This document shows positions 27,343 through 36,753 of a DNA stretch of 64,000 bases, one piece after another; positions within the stretch are counted from its first letter, which is position 1; the number at the start of each line of letters is the position of its first letter. The stretch comes from Vulcanimicrobiota bacterium (lineage in GTDB: Bacteria; Vulcanimicrobiota; Vulcanimicrobiia; Vulcanimicrobiales; Vulcanimicrobiaceae): contig PMOS01000020.1 in the NCBI GenBank assembly GCA_003161435.1, positions 1 through 64,000 of the forward strand, written 5' to 3'. The translations under genes were made by a program, and so were the position numbers. The notes beneath the pieces were generated by a model, which ran no database searches, was not told where the DNA came from, and saw nothing but the letters and a program-made list of their open reading frames with translations.

Positions 27343-27420
27343 CGTCCTGGGTGCGGTTGTAGGAAACCGGGCAATTGTGAAGCAGCAGGCCGGCGATGGG
27401 GCTCCCGCTAAGGTCGTGCC

Positions 27421-28074
27421 ATGAACGTGCGCTCGATCGCTCTGCTCGCTGGCGCTCTTACTGTAATGTTTCCCGTCGCAGCGAAGGCCGATACCTGGGT
27501 TACCCTCGGTAACCTCGAGTCGAAGACGCTGCAATTCTCGCTCCGCTGCGCCGGCGCCAGCGCTTGGCACAATTTTTCGCTCGGCGCGGGTCAGTACAAG
27601 CAGTTCGGTGCCGGCGACTGGAACGCCGAAGACTGCACCACGTACGAACTGTCGATCGGGACGAACCAAGGCAACGGCACGGCGAGCACGCAGGTCATCA
27701 AAATGACGAATGAGCACACGTACTTGCTCGTCAAGACGTCGAGCGTCGGGTATGCCGCTCACGATGCGCAGCAAATGATCGTGGTCAAGAACGCTTCGTC
27801 ACGCGACTTGGACTTGAACTACTTCTGCTCCGACGTCAGTCCGAAGCTGATGTCGATCGGTCCGCACGAACAGAGCTGGCTCTTCACCGGCAGTCCGTCA
27901 GCGTGCAATCCGTACGTGGGCTCGGTTCGCGAGGCCGGCCGGGAGTTGGCGACGCTGCCGACGACGTCGCTGCCGACCGGCCACGTCTACACGCTGACGT
28001 GGAACGATGGCAAACACATGTGGAGCATCCAAAGCGTCCGCGCGGGCGCCGGAGTCGGCGACCCCGGCAACTAG
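27421..28074 (+). CDS. Secreted protein of unknown function
   Basis: 217 residues with a signal peptide ending at AKA-D (MNVRSIALLAGALTVMFPVA). The mature part consists of two similar beta-rich halves: LGNLESKTLQFSLRCAG with LGAGQYKQF, and VKNASSRDLDLNYFCSD with IGPHEQSWLF, each with a conserved Cys and a following Cys (DCTTYEL, SACNPYV). An internal duplication is likely. No known domain recognised. Confidence 0.6.
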   Translation: MNVRSIALLAGALTVMFPVAAKADTWVTLGNLESKTLQFSLRCAGASAWHNFSLGAGQYKQFGAGDWNAEDCTTYELSIGTNQGNGTASTQVIKMTNEHTYLLVKTSSVGYAAHDAQQMIVVKNASSRDLDLNYFCSDVSPKLMSIGPHEQSWLFTGSPSACNPYVGSVREAGRELATLPTTSLPTGHVYTLTWNDGKHMWSIQSVRAGAGVGDPGN

Positions 28075-28083
28075 ACCGAAACC

Positions 28084-28509
28084 CTAGGCGCCAGGCCGCC
28101 TGTTTTCTCCGCCGTTGTGCTCGCGTTGCTGCATCGCCTTTTCCAATTCTTGCTGGTGACCGGTGAGCAGAGAATGAATCTTGCGATGCGTTTCGTCGCT
28201 GATAGCGTGAATCTGCGGACCAAGCTCCTGACGCGATGCTTTAGGGTTGTTATCGAGCACCACCTGAATCTTGTCATGGTGCTCCACAAGCAGCAGCCGG
28301 ACCTGACGCTGCTGCTCCTGTGTCAACTCCAGGTCTTTCGTGAGCCGAGCAAGTTCCTCGTCGATCGATTGCGGCGTATGGATTCCTTGAAGCTGCTGAC
28401 GCGCTGAGGGCTGCTGCACTCCATTGTCCTGAGCTACGGCAGCACCGACTATTACGAGCACGAGCATAACCACAGATGCGAGCGTGAAGGATCGATTTCG
28501 CATGGACAT
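28084..28509 (-). CDS. Spy/CpxP-like periplasmic protein
   Basis: 141 residues. Signal peptide SFTLASVVMLVLVIVGAAVA. The helical mature part includes LTKDLELTQEQQRQVRLLLV, close to the LTxxQ motif of Spy/CpxP proteins, then EHHDKIQVVLDNNPK and HRKIHSLLTGHQQELEKAM. Such proteins are periplasmic chaperones or metal-stress sensors. Two nt downstream of the Gly-rich secreted protein, so co-transcribed. Close to the copper genes. Confidence 0.68.
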   Translation of the reverse strand: MSMRNRSFTLASVVMLVLVIVGAAVAQDNGVQQPSARQQLQGIHTPQSIDEELARLTKDLELTQEQQRQVRLLLVEHHDKIQVVLDNNPKASRQELGPQIHAISDETHRKIHSLLTGHQQELEKAMQQREHNGGENRRPGA

Positions 28510-28511
28510 TG

Positions 28512-29372
28512 CTACGACGTGCGCTCGATGTTCCAGGAACGCGTCGTCGTTTGGCTCTGGTCGTCAGCGGCTTGATTCGCCTCGACGATGGTCGCCGACG
28601 ACAGCTGGCCATCGTGGCCGAAGTGCGCGGCGACGGTGATCTTCGTCGTCACCTTGATGCTCTTGGGGCCGGAGCTCGAGCCGAGGGAGCCGCCCATCCG
28701 GCCGCCGCCCATACCGCCGCCTGCCCCGCCACGCCGGCCCGTGCCGCCACCGCCGCCTCCGCGCGGAGAGCCATTGCCCACCGGGCGCGTCACCGTGCGA
28801 TCGATGGAACCCGACGCGGCGAGGGTCGTCCCCGTCACGTCGTCGCTGCGCGTTCCCGCGACCGGAATGTTCAGCGGCTGCGGTGCTTGCGAGCTCTTCG
28901 CGACCGGCGCATCCGGCGCTGGGGCCGCGGGCGGCTGCACGACAAGCGTGGTCTTCCACGTTTTCGCGCCCGCCGGTGCCGCCGCGACGAAGCCGTCGAG
29001 GCGATTCAGCACTGCAATGGCAATGGCGATGCGTTGTCCTTCGGGATCGTCGCTCACATTGTCGAGCGTGAGCGTGCCGTCGGCGGCGCGCGTCGCGACC
29101 AAGGGCGTCGCCTGCGTGTCGTCGGCGCTCGTCAGTGTCATCACGAGCTTCTGGCCCAACTTCCAGCGCAGCGACACCGTCTGCACGTTCGGCGCGCTCC
29201 CCGCGGGGCCGGCCGACGTCGTGAGGCGGTACGTCACAGCGCTCCCCAAGCGGTCGGGCCCGATGAAGAGCGGCGCGGGAACCAGCGCGATCGCCGGCGC
29301 GGCGATGGCGCCGGCCAAGACAATGGGCAACGCCACGCTTGCAGAGAGCGGGATTCGACGGAGCATCGGCAT
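28512..29372 (-). CDS. Secreted Gly-rich protein of unknown function
   Basis: 286 residues. Signal peptide near 5-30 (LSASVALPIVLAGAIAAPAIA). Beta-rich middle with VTYRLTTSAGP and VSLRWKLGQKLVMTL, then a Gly/Arg/Met-rich low-complexity linker about residues 205-232, then ITVAAHFGHDGQLSSATI. No family recognised. Operon with the Spy-like gene (2-nt gap). A long plus-strand frame over it (28509-30008) is rich in Arg and Ala and is rejected as a shadow. Confidence 0.6.
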   Translation of the reverse strand: MPMLRRIPLSASVALPIVLAGAIAAPAIALVPAPLFIGPDRLGSAVTYRLTTSAGPAGSAPNVQTVSLRWKLGQKLVMTLTSADDTQATPLVATRAADGTLTLDNVSDDPEGQRIAIAIAVLNRLDGFVAAAPAGAKTWKTTLVVQPPAAPAPDAPVAKSSQAPQPLNIPVAGTRSDDVTGTTLAASGSIDRTVTRPVGNGSPRGGGGGGTGRRGGAGGGMGGGRMGGSLGSSSGPKSIKVTTKITVAAHFGHDGQLSSATIVEANQAADDQSQTTTRSWNIERTS

Positions 29373-29436
29373 GACGTCCCCGATGATAGCTGCCGATTCT
29401 GCGAGCTAATAGGGAAGCGCGACGATGCGTTCGCGC

Positions 29437-30672
29437 TCAGGGGTTTTGAATCGCGGCGACCAGCACGTCGCTGGCGACGGCCGTCTCGCGGAGGATTCGG
29501 TCGACATCGCGATAGCGTTCCGCCATTGCGCGCTCTTCGTCGGTGCGGACCTGGGCCTGCATGTAGGCGCCCAAATGGCGCGCGTGCTCGAGGACGAGGG
29601 TTCCGAATGCGAGGCGTTCGACCTCATACACTGCCAGCGCCCGAGGGAGCGTCGACTCCTCCGCGAGCACGCGCACCAACGCCGCAGCGTCTCCGCCGGC
29701 TTTCGTCACCCCCATACCACAATGCGGCCGGGCGACGAATGCGGCGTCTCCGAGAAGCACGACGCGGCCATCGACGAGCGTGGGGCTCGCCAGATCGTAG
29801 ATCGGTTGGAAGAACAGGTGCTTCGCGCACTGAACCACCTCGACAAACTGCGGTGCGAGCAGCCGCAGCGCATCCTCGCGCGCCTGTCCCGGCCATTGCG
29901 GCTCGACCAGATGCGGTGGTATTCCGTCGGGATAGTGCCGTCCGTCCCGGGCGGTCATCATCGCTCGCAACGCGGCATCGTCGACGGGTCGGTACCACAC
30001 AAAGTTGAACCGGCGCCGACCGGCTTCGACGAGATCGCCGTCGCCGGCGATGGGATAGCCGAGCATCTGCTCCGAGGGCGGCAAGCAAAACGCAAACCGA
30101 TCGAAGAGGGTGTCGCGAGTGCGCGCCGAGAGTTCTGCCTCGTCGGCGGTCCCGCGCCAGGCGATGTAGCCGGCGTACTGAGGCTCGACGTCCGGACGGA
30201 TGCTGCGGCGGATCGTGCTGCGGATGCCGTCGGCTCCGACGAGGAGGTCCGCAATCTGCGTCGTCCCATCGGTGAACGACACGCGCACGCCGTCCGGGCG
30301 GTTCTCATATTCGCGCACGATGCTTCCGGCGTGATACCGATCGTTCGGAAAGGCGGCGCGCAATTTCGCGAACACGGAGCTCCAACTTGTCAGGAGCTGC
30401 GGCAGCGGAATCTCTCCGATGACCGCGCCGTCCAGACCCAGAGCGAGCCGCGCCGGGACGTGAACGCCCAGTCCGGCCGACACGTCGACGCCGGCGCACG
30501 CGAGGACCTCGAGAAGCTCGGGATGGGTGACGATCCCCGCGCCGCGTCCCGCGAGCGGGTCGGCGGCCCGTTCGTGAATCTCGACGTCCCAGCCGGCGCG
30601 CAACAAGAGATTTGCTGCGATCAGCCCACCGAGTGAACCGCCGACGACGACGGCACGCCCAGGGGTAATCAT
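29437..30672 (-). CDS. FAD-dependent aromatic monooxygenase
   Basis: 411 residues. FAD motifs of group A flavin monooxygenases: AVVVGGSLGGLIAANLLL (GxGxxG variant), the DG motif LVGADGIRSTIRRSI, and GRVVLLGDAAFVARPHCGMG (GD motif). The overall pattern is close to 2,6-dihydroxypyridine 3-monooxygenase. It hydroxylates an aromatic ring with NAD(P)H and oxygen; substrate inferred only. It starts 2 nt after the stop of the VOC gene, so the two form an operon. Confidence 0.88.
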   Translation of the reverse strand: MITPGRAVVVGGSLGGLIAANLLLRAGWDVEIHERAADPLAGRGAGIVTHPELLEVLACAGVDVSAGLGVHVPARLALGLDGAVIGEIPLPQLLTSWSSVFAKLRAAFPNDRYHAGSIVREYENRPDGVRVSFTDGTTQIADLLVGADGIRSTIRRSIRPDVEPQYAGYIAWRGTADEAELSARTRDTLFDRFAFCLPPSEQMLGYPIAGDGDLVEAGRRRFNFVWYRPVDDAALRAMMTARDGRHYPDGIPPHLVEPQWPGQAREDALRLLAPQFVEVVQCAKHLFFQPIYDLASPTLVDGRVVLLGDAAFVARPHCGMGVTKAGGDAAALVRVLAEESTLPRALAVYEVERLAFGTLVLEHARHLGAYMQAQVRTDEERAMAERYRDVDRILRETAVASDVLVAAIQNP

Positions 30673-30673
30673 C

Positions 30674-31120
30674 TCAGGACAGCTGCGCGGCGGTCAGGGC
30701 GACCTCAGCGGTTTCGTCCGCCGGGAAGACCAGCTCGATGCTGATGCCGTTCGGCTCGTCGACGAAGACCTGTCGTTCCCCAAGATCGGGAACCACTCGC
30801 TCGCGCGGCGCTAAGCCGAAAGCGCGGACGCGCTGCAGGAACGAAGCGTAACCGGTGCATCGAAACGCCACATGGTCCAGCGCCCCCTTGCCCGCGAGAT
30901 CTCCGGTTGCGCCGAGGTACCCGGAGAGGCCGGAATCGTCCGAGTCCGTCGCTTCCGCGAGATGCACGACCGGCCGGTCGTCAAGATACAACCAGGCACC
31001 GGGAAACGGGAATGCGGGTCGTGGACCGATGTGAAGCCCCAGCACGTCGACAAAGAAGGCCGTCGTTTCGTCGAGTCTTCGCGTGCGGAGCGTGAAGTGA
31101 TCGAGGCGCGCGATTGTCAT
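30674..31120 (-). CDS. VOC-family (glyoxalase/extradiol dioxygenase-like) protein
   Basis: 148 residues; GGAGG precedes the ATG. LDHFTLRTRRLDETTAFFVD opens the first beta-alpha-beta module, GALDHVAFRC the second, and VDEPNGISIELVF the C-terminal metal-ligand strand. Ligands H8, H81-like and E in ISIELVF suit a metal site. Probably an aromatic-ring or small-molecule enzyme working with the FAD monooxygenase 2 nt downstream. Confidence 0.85.
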   Translation of the reverse strand: MTIARLDHFTLRTRRLDETTAFFVDVLGLHIGPRPAFPFPGAWLYLDDRPVVHLAEATDSDDSGLSGYLGATGDLAGKGALDHVAFRCTGYASFLQRVRAFGLAPRERVVPDLGERQVFVDEPNGISIELVFPADETAEVALTAAQLS

Positions 31121-31160
31121 CTGGCGATCCTCCGCGCCGGCTCAGGCAATCCGGCGCCGT

Positions 31161-31182
31161 AATATTGAGCGTTTGGTCAATA
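31161..31182. promoter_or_regulatory. Operator-like palindrome upstream of the VOC/monooxygenase operon
   Basis: Perfect 7-bp arms ATATTGA (31161-31167) and TCAATAT (31176-31182) around GCGTTTGG, in an AT-rich patch 41 bp before the operon start on the minus strand. The form fits a TetR- or MarR-type site, but no such regulator is adjacent. Confidence 0.5.
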
Positions 31183-31335
31183 TATCCGTTACGGATGGAC
31201 TCTGTCCAATCCGTCTTCAAGGGCGTCGCCTGCTCCCGCGATTCGATACTGGGAAAATCCCGAGGCGCGGGTTTCATTCGCCGTTATGCCGGTCCCCATC
31301 AGTGTCCCATATCCGTGACCTAGGCTGCCGATGTC

Positions 31336-32838
31336 ATGCCACGGATAGACTTCATCGTCGTGTTGCTGGTCGTCAGTATCCCGCTCGTCGCGTTGGCGAG
31401 ACGGATCAACGTTGGATATCCCGTCTTGCTCGTGCTCGGTGGCTTGGTCCTCAGTTTCATTCCCACGCATCCGCATCCGGAGATAAATCCCGACCTCATT
31501 TTATTGGTGTTCCTGCCGCCGCTGCTGTATTGGCAAGCGGTCACCGCACCAACGGATACGATGCGGTCCAACCTGCGCGCGATTGGGTCGCTCGCGATCG
31601 GGCTCGTTCTCGTGACGGCGGCGACCGTGGCGGTCATCGCCCACGTGATCATCCCGGGCATCGCCTGGCAGGCCGCGATCGCCCTCGGAGCGATCGTCGC
31701 GCCGACGGACGACGTCGCGTTTTGGCCGGTCGCGCAGCGGCTCCGACTGCCGCGGCGCATTGTCGTGCTGATCGGCGGCGAAGCGCTGCTCAACGATGCG
31801 CCGTCGCTGGTTCTCTACGGCATCGCCGTCGCCGCTGCGGTGTCGGGGACGTTCTCGCCGGGCGGCGAGTCGCTACACTTGCTCTGGATCGTCCCGTGCT
31901 CCGTCGGAATCGGACTACTGGTCGGACGCATTGTTTCGCTCCTGTGGAAGAACGTGCGCGACTCGCAGCTGCAGACGCTCATTGCGGTGATCGTGCCGTA
32001 TGTTGCCTACCTGCCCGCCGCTCAGCTGGGCCTTTCCGGCGTGCTGGCCGTGGTGACCGCCGCCATTTGGGTCAATCGTACCTCGCACACCGTCCTTTGC
32101 CCCGAGGCGCGGCAGCACGCTACCGCCTTCTGGGACACGGCGGTGTTTGTGATCAACGCAATCATGTTCGTGCTGATCGGATTTCATTTGCACCATGCGC
32201 TTCCGACGCTTGGACGCTATCCGCCGGCCGTGCTCGTGGGTTCCGTCGCGGCGGTGAACGCCGCCGTCGTGGGGCTGCGGTTCGCTTGGATCTTTGCCGA
32301 CCGCGCCTTCGGTGATCGAAGGTCGCGCACCATTGTGGCGTGGGTCGGTCTGCGGGGCGCGGTGTCGCTCGCCGCTGCCTTGGCACTCCCACGGACGGTC
32401 GCCGGCGGCGCGCCCTTCGCGCACCGCGACCTGATCATCCTCGTCGCCTTCAGCGTGATTCTGGTGACGCTGGTCGGTCAAGGCTTGACGTTGCCGTGGG
32501 TCGTGGGACGCGTGCGCCCGCGTACGGACTTCGCCGAGGAGAGGGAAGAGCGCCATGCGTTCGCGACCATGCGAGATGCGGCGCTGCAGCGCGTTCACGA
32601 GCTCGAGTCCGAAGGGCGCATCGTGCCCGACCACGCGCAGCAGCTGCGACAGTGGTACGTGCATCGCAGTCAGGCGCCGGAGGTCGCTCGCGAGCTGGTC
32701 GATGTCGAGCGCGCATCGCTGATCGAAGCGCGCGAGCGCGGACTGATCGACAATACGGTCATGCGCCGAGCGCAGGCGGCGCTGGATATGGAGGAGCTTC
32801 ACCTCGAACGGTTGCCGCCCGCGGTTGGGAAACCGTGA
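31336..32838 (+). CDS. Na+/H+ antiporter, CPA1 family
   Basis: 500 residues with about 12 membrane helices. Family marks: LLVFLPPLLYWQA, ALGAIVAPTDDVAFWPVAQ, VLIGGEALLNDAPSLVLYG and WVGLRGAVSLAAALALP. The ion-binding ND of the GExLLNDA motif is present. One oddity is TDDVA where many relatives have TDPVA or TDAVA. A cytoplasmic helical tail of about 110 residues follows, typical of the group. Exchanges Na+ or K+ for protons in the inner membrane. Confidence 0.9.
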   Translation: MPRIDFIVVLLVVSIPLVALARRINVGYPVLLVLGGLVLSFIPTHPHPEINPDLILLVFLPPLLYWQAVTAPTDTMRSNLRAIGSLAIGLVLVTAATVAVIAHVIIPGIAWQAAIALGAIVAPTDDVAFWPVAQRLRLPRRIVVLIGGEALLNDAPSLVLYGIAVAAAVSGTFSPGGESLHLLWIVPCSVGIGLLVGRIVSLLWKNVRDSQLQTLIAVIVPYVAYLPAAQLGLSGVLAVVTAAIWVNRTSHTVLCPEARQHATAFWDTAVFVINAIMFVLIGFHLHHALPTLGRYPPAVLVGSVAAVNAAVVGLRFAWIFADRAFGDRRSRTIVAWVGLRGAVSLAAALALPRTVAGGAPFAHRDLIILVAFSVILVTLVGQGLTLPWVVGRVRPRTDFAEEREERHAFATMRDAALQRVHELESEGRIVPDHAQQLRQWYVHRSQAPEVARELVDVERASLIEARERGLIDNTVMRRAQAALDMEELHLERLPPAVGKP

Positions 32839-32955
32839 AGCGCATGCGCACGCCGGGCAAAGTGTCTTACGCGGCGGCCCCGGACGGGTTCGCCGGTGCG
32901 GCGCCGAGGGGCACGGTTGATGACGTGCGGTGCAGGCCGCGATCGCGCGTGGGAG

Positions 32956-33699
32956 CTAGGCCGCGGCGTCGCTGAGTTTCGCGTGCAGGAGCGTGGTCAG
33001 CGATTGCCAGTGGCGCTCTGCCGCCGCCGCGTCGTAGACCGGCGTGTCGTGGAACACCCAGCCGTGTTTGGCGTTGTAGGTTTCAATCGTGTGATCGACG
33101 CCGGCCGTCGTAAGCGCTTCCTCGAGCCGCGCCTTCATGTCATCCGGGAATGACTGATCCTCGATCGCGCCGGCGACATAGACGCGCGCCTTCATTTTCG
33201 GAGCGAGGAGATGCGGGCTCTGCGGATCGTCCGTGGCAAGCCGGCCGCCGTGATACGACGCCGTCGCGACGATCTCATCGGGATACGTGCCGGCTGCCGT
33301 CAACGACATCAGGCCGCCCATGCAGTAACCCGTCGTCGCGATCGGGCCGGCCTTCACGTCGGGTTGCGCTTCGAGGTAATCGAGGAACGCGCGGGTGTCG
33401 GACATGATGTTCGCTTGCGTCGCGAGCGCGAAGTACTTTTCCATGAGGATCTTGCGCTTTTCGGGATCGGCGAATACCGTGTGCGGATCCATCGGCTCGT
33501 ACGGTCCGGAGCGGTAGAACAGATCCGGTAGCAGGACGAAATAGCCGAACGTGGCGAGCCGCTCGCCGAGCTCGAGCATCGCCGGACGAATGCCGAGGCC
33601 GTCCATGTACACGAGCACGGCGGGCCAGGGCCCCTTTCCCGTGGGTCGATAGACGTAGCTCCGGCAGGTCCCGTCGTTTGTGGCAATCTCGATCTGCAT
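32956..33699 (-). CDS. Dienelactone hydrolase family protein
   Basis: 247 residues from ATG 33699; the frame continues upstream only as a shadow of msrA. Catalytic triad: Cys126 in TTGYCMGGLM, an acidic residue near 180 (GAIEDQSFP) and His212 in YNAKHGWVFHD. PAVLVYMDGLGIRPAM is the oxyanion region. Dienelactone hydrolases open lactones from chloroaromatic degradation, but relatives act on varied esters. Cytoplasmic, monocistronic. Confidence 0.9.
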   Translation of the reverse strand: MQIEIATNDGTCRSYVYRPTGKGPWPAVLVYMDGLGIRPAMLELGERLATFGYFVLLPDLFYRSGPYEPMDPHTVFADPEKRKILMEKYFALATQANIMSDTRAFLDYLEAQPDVKAGPIATTGYCMGGLMSLTAAGTYPDEIVATASYHGGRLATDDPQSPHLLAPKMKARVYVAGAIEDQSFPDDMKARLEEALTTAGVDHTIETYNAKHGWVFHDTPVYDAAAAERHWQSLTTLLHAKLSDAAA

Positions 33700-33789
33700 G
33701 CGCCGCGGCCTTCGCTGCGTTGTCGACGGCTCCCGCGCGGTCAGCCGGGCGACGCAGGCGGGTGACACCCTGGCGTAGTAGCGTGTTTT

Positions 33790-34323
33790 ATGGCGAGTGT
33801 GAATAGTCAATCTGAAAGGGCTGTCCTGGCCGGCGGTTGCTTCTGGGGCGTCCAGGACCTGGTCCGCAAGCTCCCCGGCGTTCTCTCCACCCGCGTGGGT
33901 TACACCGGCGGCGACGTCGCCAACGCGACCTATCGGAATCACGGTACACACGCCGAGGCCCTCGAGATCGTCTTCGATCCGAGCCGGATCACCTATCGCG
34001 ATCTGCTCGAGTTCTTTTTCCAGATTCACGATCCGACGACCGTCAATCGTCAAGGCAACGACCGCGGGCTCAGCTACCGCTCCGCCATCTTCTACACGAC
34101 GGACGAGCAGCGCCGCATCGCCGAGGACACGATTGCCGACGTGAACGCCTCCGGTCTGTGGCCGGGTAAAGTCGTCACGGAAGTTGCCCCGGCGTCCGCG
34201 TTCTGGGAGGCTGAGCCCGAGCACCAAGATTACTTGGAGCGCATCCCCAACGGCTACACGTGCCAATTCATTCGGCCGAATTGGAAGCTCCCCCATCGAG
34301 CGAGCGTGCAACCTATCGGCTGA
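33790..34323 (+). CDS. msrA: Peptide-methionine (S)-S-oxide reductase
   Basis: 177 residues. The active site GGCFWG has the nucleophile Cys17; [21 protein letters not shown] and [10 protein letters not shown] are MsrA blocks; [17 protein letters not shown] carries the YLE and Cys of the recycling region. It repairs oxidised methionine in proteins using thioredoxin. Cytoplasmic, single gene with a short leader. Complements the oxidative-stress theme with katG. Confidence 0.96.
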   Translation: MASVNSQSERAVLAGGCFWGVQDLVRKLPGVLSTRVGYTGGDVANATYRNHGTHAEALEIVFDPSRITYRDLLEFFFQIHDPTTVNRQGNDRGLSYRSAIFYTTDEQRRIAEDTIADVNASGLWPGKVVTEVAPASAFWEAEPEHQDYLERIPNGYTCQFIRPNWKLPHRASVQPIG

Positions 34324-34328
34324 ATCGT

Positions 34329-34715
34329 CTATTCGTCGGTTGGCGCTTGCGCGTACAGCTCCCAACGATAGCCGTCCGGATCGCGAAACCAGAGTCCCAT
34401 GCTTTTCGAGCCTTCGGCCACGGCGCCGATCTCGTCGCCCGGATCTTCGAGCGCGACTCCCTTGTCGCGGAGCACGTCCCGAGCGGCCTCGAGCGTGGTC
34501 ATGTCGCGTGTCCGAAACGCCATGTGCGTCAACGCCGCCGGGTCGGGTGTGCCCTGGACGAACGCGATGACGATCGCGTCGTTGCCGAGTAAGACCCGAC
34601 GCGGCGCGCTGCGGTACTCCTCGAGATCGAACAACGAACGCCACCACGCGGCGCTGGATTGCGGATCGGTGACCGCGAGGCTGAAGTGGTGAACCGGGCC
34701 GAGTGCGATTGCCAT
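34329..34715 (-). CDS. VOC-family protein
   Basis: 128 residues. LGPVHHFSLAVTDPQSSAAW starts the first module, ALTHMAFRTRD the second and GLWFRDPDGYRWELYA ends with the C-terminal strand and Glu ligand. Single-chain glyoxalase-like protein; substrate unknown. Convergent with msrA (5-nt gap). Confidence 0.85.
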   Translation of the reverse strand: MAIALGPVHHFSLAVTDPQSSAAWWRSLFDLEEYRSAPRRVLLGNDAIVIAFVQGTPDPAALTHMAFRTRDMTTLEAARDVLRDKGVALEDPGDEIGAVAEGSKSMGLWFRDPDGYRWELYAQAPTDE

Positions 34716-34785
34716 GATGCTTCGGTTGTTCGAGGTCCGAACTCGGTTGACTCTACCGACGGCGGCAACGAATCACGGCGATCGT

Positions 34786-36624
34786 TCAAATCGATGGCAG
34801 CGAGGTGTTGAAGATCGGTAGCGACACGCTGCCCGTCACGAGGACCGGGACGACGGCCGGTTTCGCCGCGTTGACGCTCCCGTTTCGCGCGTACTGATCT
34901 TGGAGGCCGTACACGAGCACGCCAAGCTGATCGCCCGGTTGCAGGCGGGCGCCGCCACCTGCGAGATCCACGTTGAAACGACCCATACCACGCAGGGGCG
35001 TCACTTGGTTGTCGACGAGATCCCACACTCCGGGGTGCGCGGCGTGCATCTGCCCGATGCCGACGAACACGATCGGCGTGCCCACCGCGACGCCGCCGAC
35101 GGCTGCGACGTCGAGCGTCGCGTGCGGAATGCCCGCCTCTACGGCACCGTTCGCGGGCGCGGTGTAGAGCGCGACAGCCGACGGCACGTCGACGTTTGCG
35201 CCGGCGACTGTGGTCAACGTACCGATGTTGTACGTCGTCTCTCGTTGGCCGCTCGTCTGCGTGGGGACCTCCGGCAACGTGATCGCATCGCCGGCTGCCA
35301 GCGAGATGCACGGCTGGGTCGGGATGGCCGCGGCCGCGTTGCTCTTGTTCTTCAGGTACCGATCGAACCACATCAACTGCGCGGCGTCCTCGTTGAGCGT
35401 CGAGCCGCAGCGTGAGTCGCTGGTGTCGCCGGACGGAAGGAACAGCGTCGCGCCGGGATCGGGGACGGCGCCCAGACTGTTGTGGCCGGCCTGGTAGCTC
35501 AGCAGCCGCACGTCGCCTCCCGCGCGCTGCAGACAACGATAGTTCGCGTAGCCGCCGTTGAAGTCGAAGAGTGTATCGCGCACGCCGATCCAGATCATCG
35601 CATTGACTTTCGGCGGCACGGCTGTCGGCGGGCGCTGCGGCGCGGTACCCGGCCCGCCGTTCGTCGCAACGGATGGTCCACCGCAGAAATACGCCTCGCT
35701 GTGGTACGCGTAATAGTCGTGCGAGTACGAGCTCTCGGTATTGTTGAGCGTGTCGTCCGTGGCGAAGAACTGGGTCGTGATGAACGGGTCGAGCCGTTGT
35801 CGCCCGTTACCGAGGCCGTCCCCCCAGAGGATGTCGTTCCAGAGCGATTTGAACGCGCCGTTCGGAACCAGCGCGTAGTTCAGGTCGTTCGGCGCGATGT
35901 TCGGCGTGATCGCGCGGACGCGACGGCGCGGATCGGCGTTGGCGATGAGCAGCTGGTACATGCCGCCGTAGGATCCGCCGATCGCGCCGACGATGGGCTC
36001 GTGCGGATCGCGACCGTCCAACGTCGGGCCGTACGCGAGCCAGGGCAGCTTTGCTTGGGCCCAGTCGAGAACGGCAAGGATGTCAACCGCGTCTTTGTCG
36101 GGGTTCATCGAATCGACGACGCCGGTGTTCTCGCCGAAGCCCCGCTGGTCGAAGCTGATCACGCCGTAGCCGGCCGCGACCAGCTCGGCGAGATTGTCGC
36201 CGACGTTCAGACCTGCGCTCGAGCTCGCCGCGGGCGATCCGAGCGTGGTGGTGCGGCTTTGGCCCCAACCCGGCCCATGGAGCACCAGCGGGTACGTTGC
36301 TCCACCGCTCACGGTCGCGGGTTCGAAGACGGTGAAGGCCGCCGTGTCGCCGATCGACGAGGTCAAATAGATGCTATAGATCTGTCCGGGCCGCGATGTG
36401 CCCCGCGCGGGCGGAGGCGGAACGGCGTTTGCGTGCCCCGGCGCATCGGGCGGAGCAGTCGGCCCGTCCGGCGGAGACGTGCGCGCGAGCTCCGACGTCA
36501 TCGAGCCCGCGGCGTCGGTCGCAGCGCGCGGCAGCACGCTCGAGGAACCTCGACCGCCGCAGCCTGCAAACAGGACCGTCGCGACGACTGCCAGGGATAT
36601 CGGGAGAAGCCGGAGTGCTCGCAT
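34786..36624 (-). CDS. Lipoprotein of the X-Pro dipeptidyl-peptidase/S15-type hydrolase group
   Basis: 612 residues from ATG 36624. Lipoprotein signal MRALRLLPISLAVVATVLFAGC with lipobox LFAGC. A Pro/Ser-rich linker to about residue 80 leads to an alpha/beta hydrolase: YPLVLHGPGWGQSRT, VISFDQRGFGENTG, nucleophile Ser in GAIGGSYGGMYQLL, a DTLFDFNGGY acid region and QAGHNSLG for the His. A C-terminal beta-domain of about 150 residues is typical of S15/CocE proteins. Acts at the outer side of a membrane as peptidase or esterase; the substrate is not known. Confidence 0.8.
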   Translation of the reverse strand: MRALRLLPISLAVVATVLFAGCGGRGSSSVLPRAATDAAGSMTSELARTSPPDGPTAPPDAPGHANAVPPPPARGTSRPGQIYSIYLTSSIGDTAAFTVFEPATVSGGATYPLVLHGPGWGQSRTTTLGSPAASSSAGLNVGDNLAELVAAGYGVISFDQRGFGENTGVVDSMNPDKDAVDILAVLDWAQAKLPWLAYGPTLDGRDPHEPIVGAIGGSYGGMYQLLIANADPRRRVRAITPNIAPNDLNYALVPNGAFKSLWNDILWGDGLGNGRQRLDPFITTQFFATDDTLNNTESSYSHDYYAYHSEAYFCGGPSVATNGGPGTAPQRPPTAVPPKVNAMIWIGVRDTLFDFNGGYANYRCLQRAGGDVRLLSYQAGHNSLGAVPDPGATLFLPSGDTSDSRCGSTLNEDAAQLMWFDRYLKNKSNAAAAIPTQPCISLAAGDAITLPEVPTQTSGQRETTYNIGTLTTVAGANVDVPSAVALYTAPANGAVEAGIPHATLDVAAVGGVAVGTPIVFVGIGQMHAAHPGVWDLVDNQVTPLRGMGRFNVDLAGGGARLQPGDQLGVLVYGLQDQYARNGSVNAAKPAVVPVLVTGSVSLPIFNTSLPSI

Positions 36625-36753
36625 GATCTCTGTTTCGCTCACGCCGGCGCTTGCGGACATACCCGAAATCCGGTAGAAGCCCCCGTTCCAGCGCGGCAAC
36701 CAAAGGCATTGGCTCCGGTTCGGGCAGCGTAGCATGACCGGAGACGTTGAGCG

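Noticed and set aside
28509-30008. 499-codon plus-strand frame
   Set aside because: Antisense to two well-supported minus-strand genes; arginine- and alanine-rich composition typical of a shadow.
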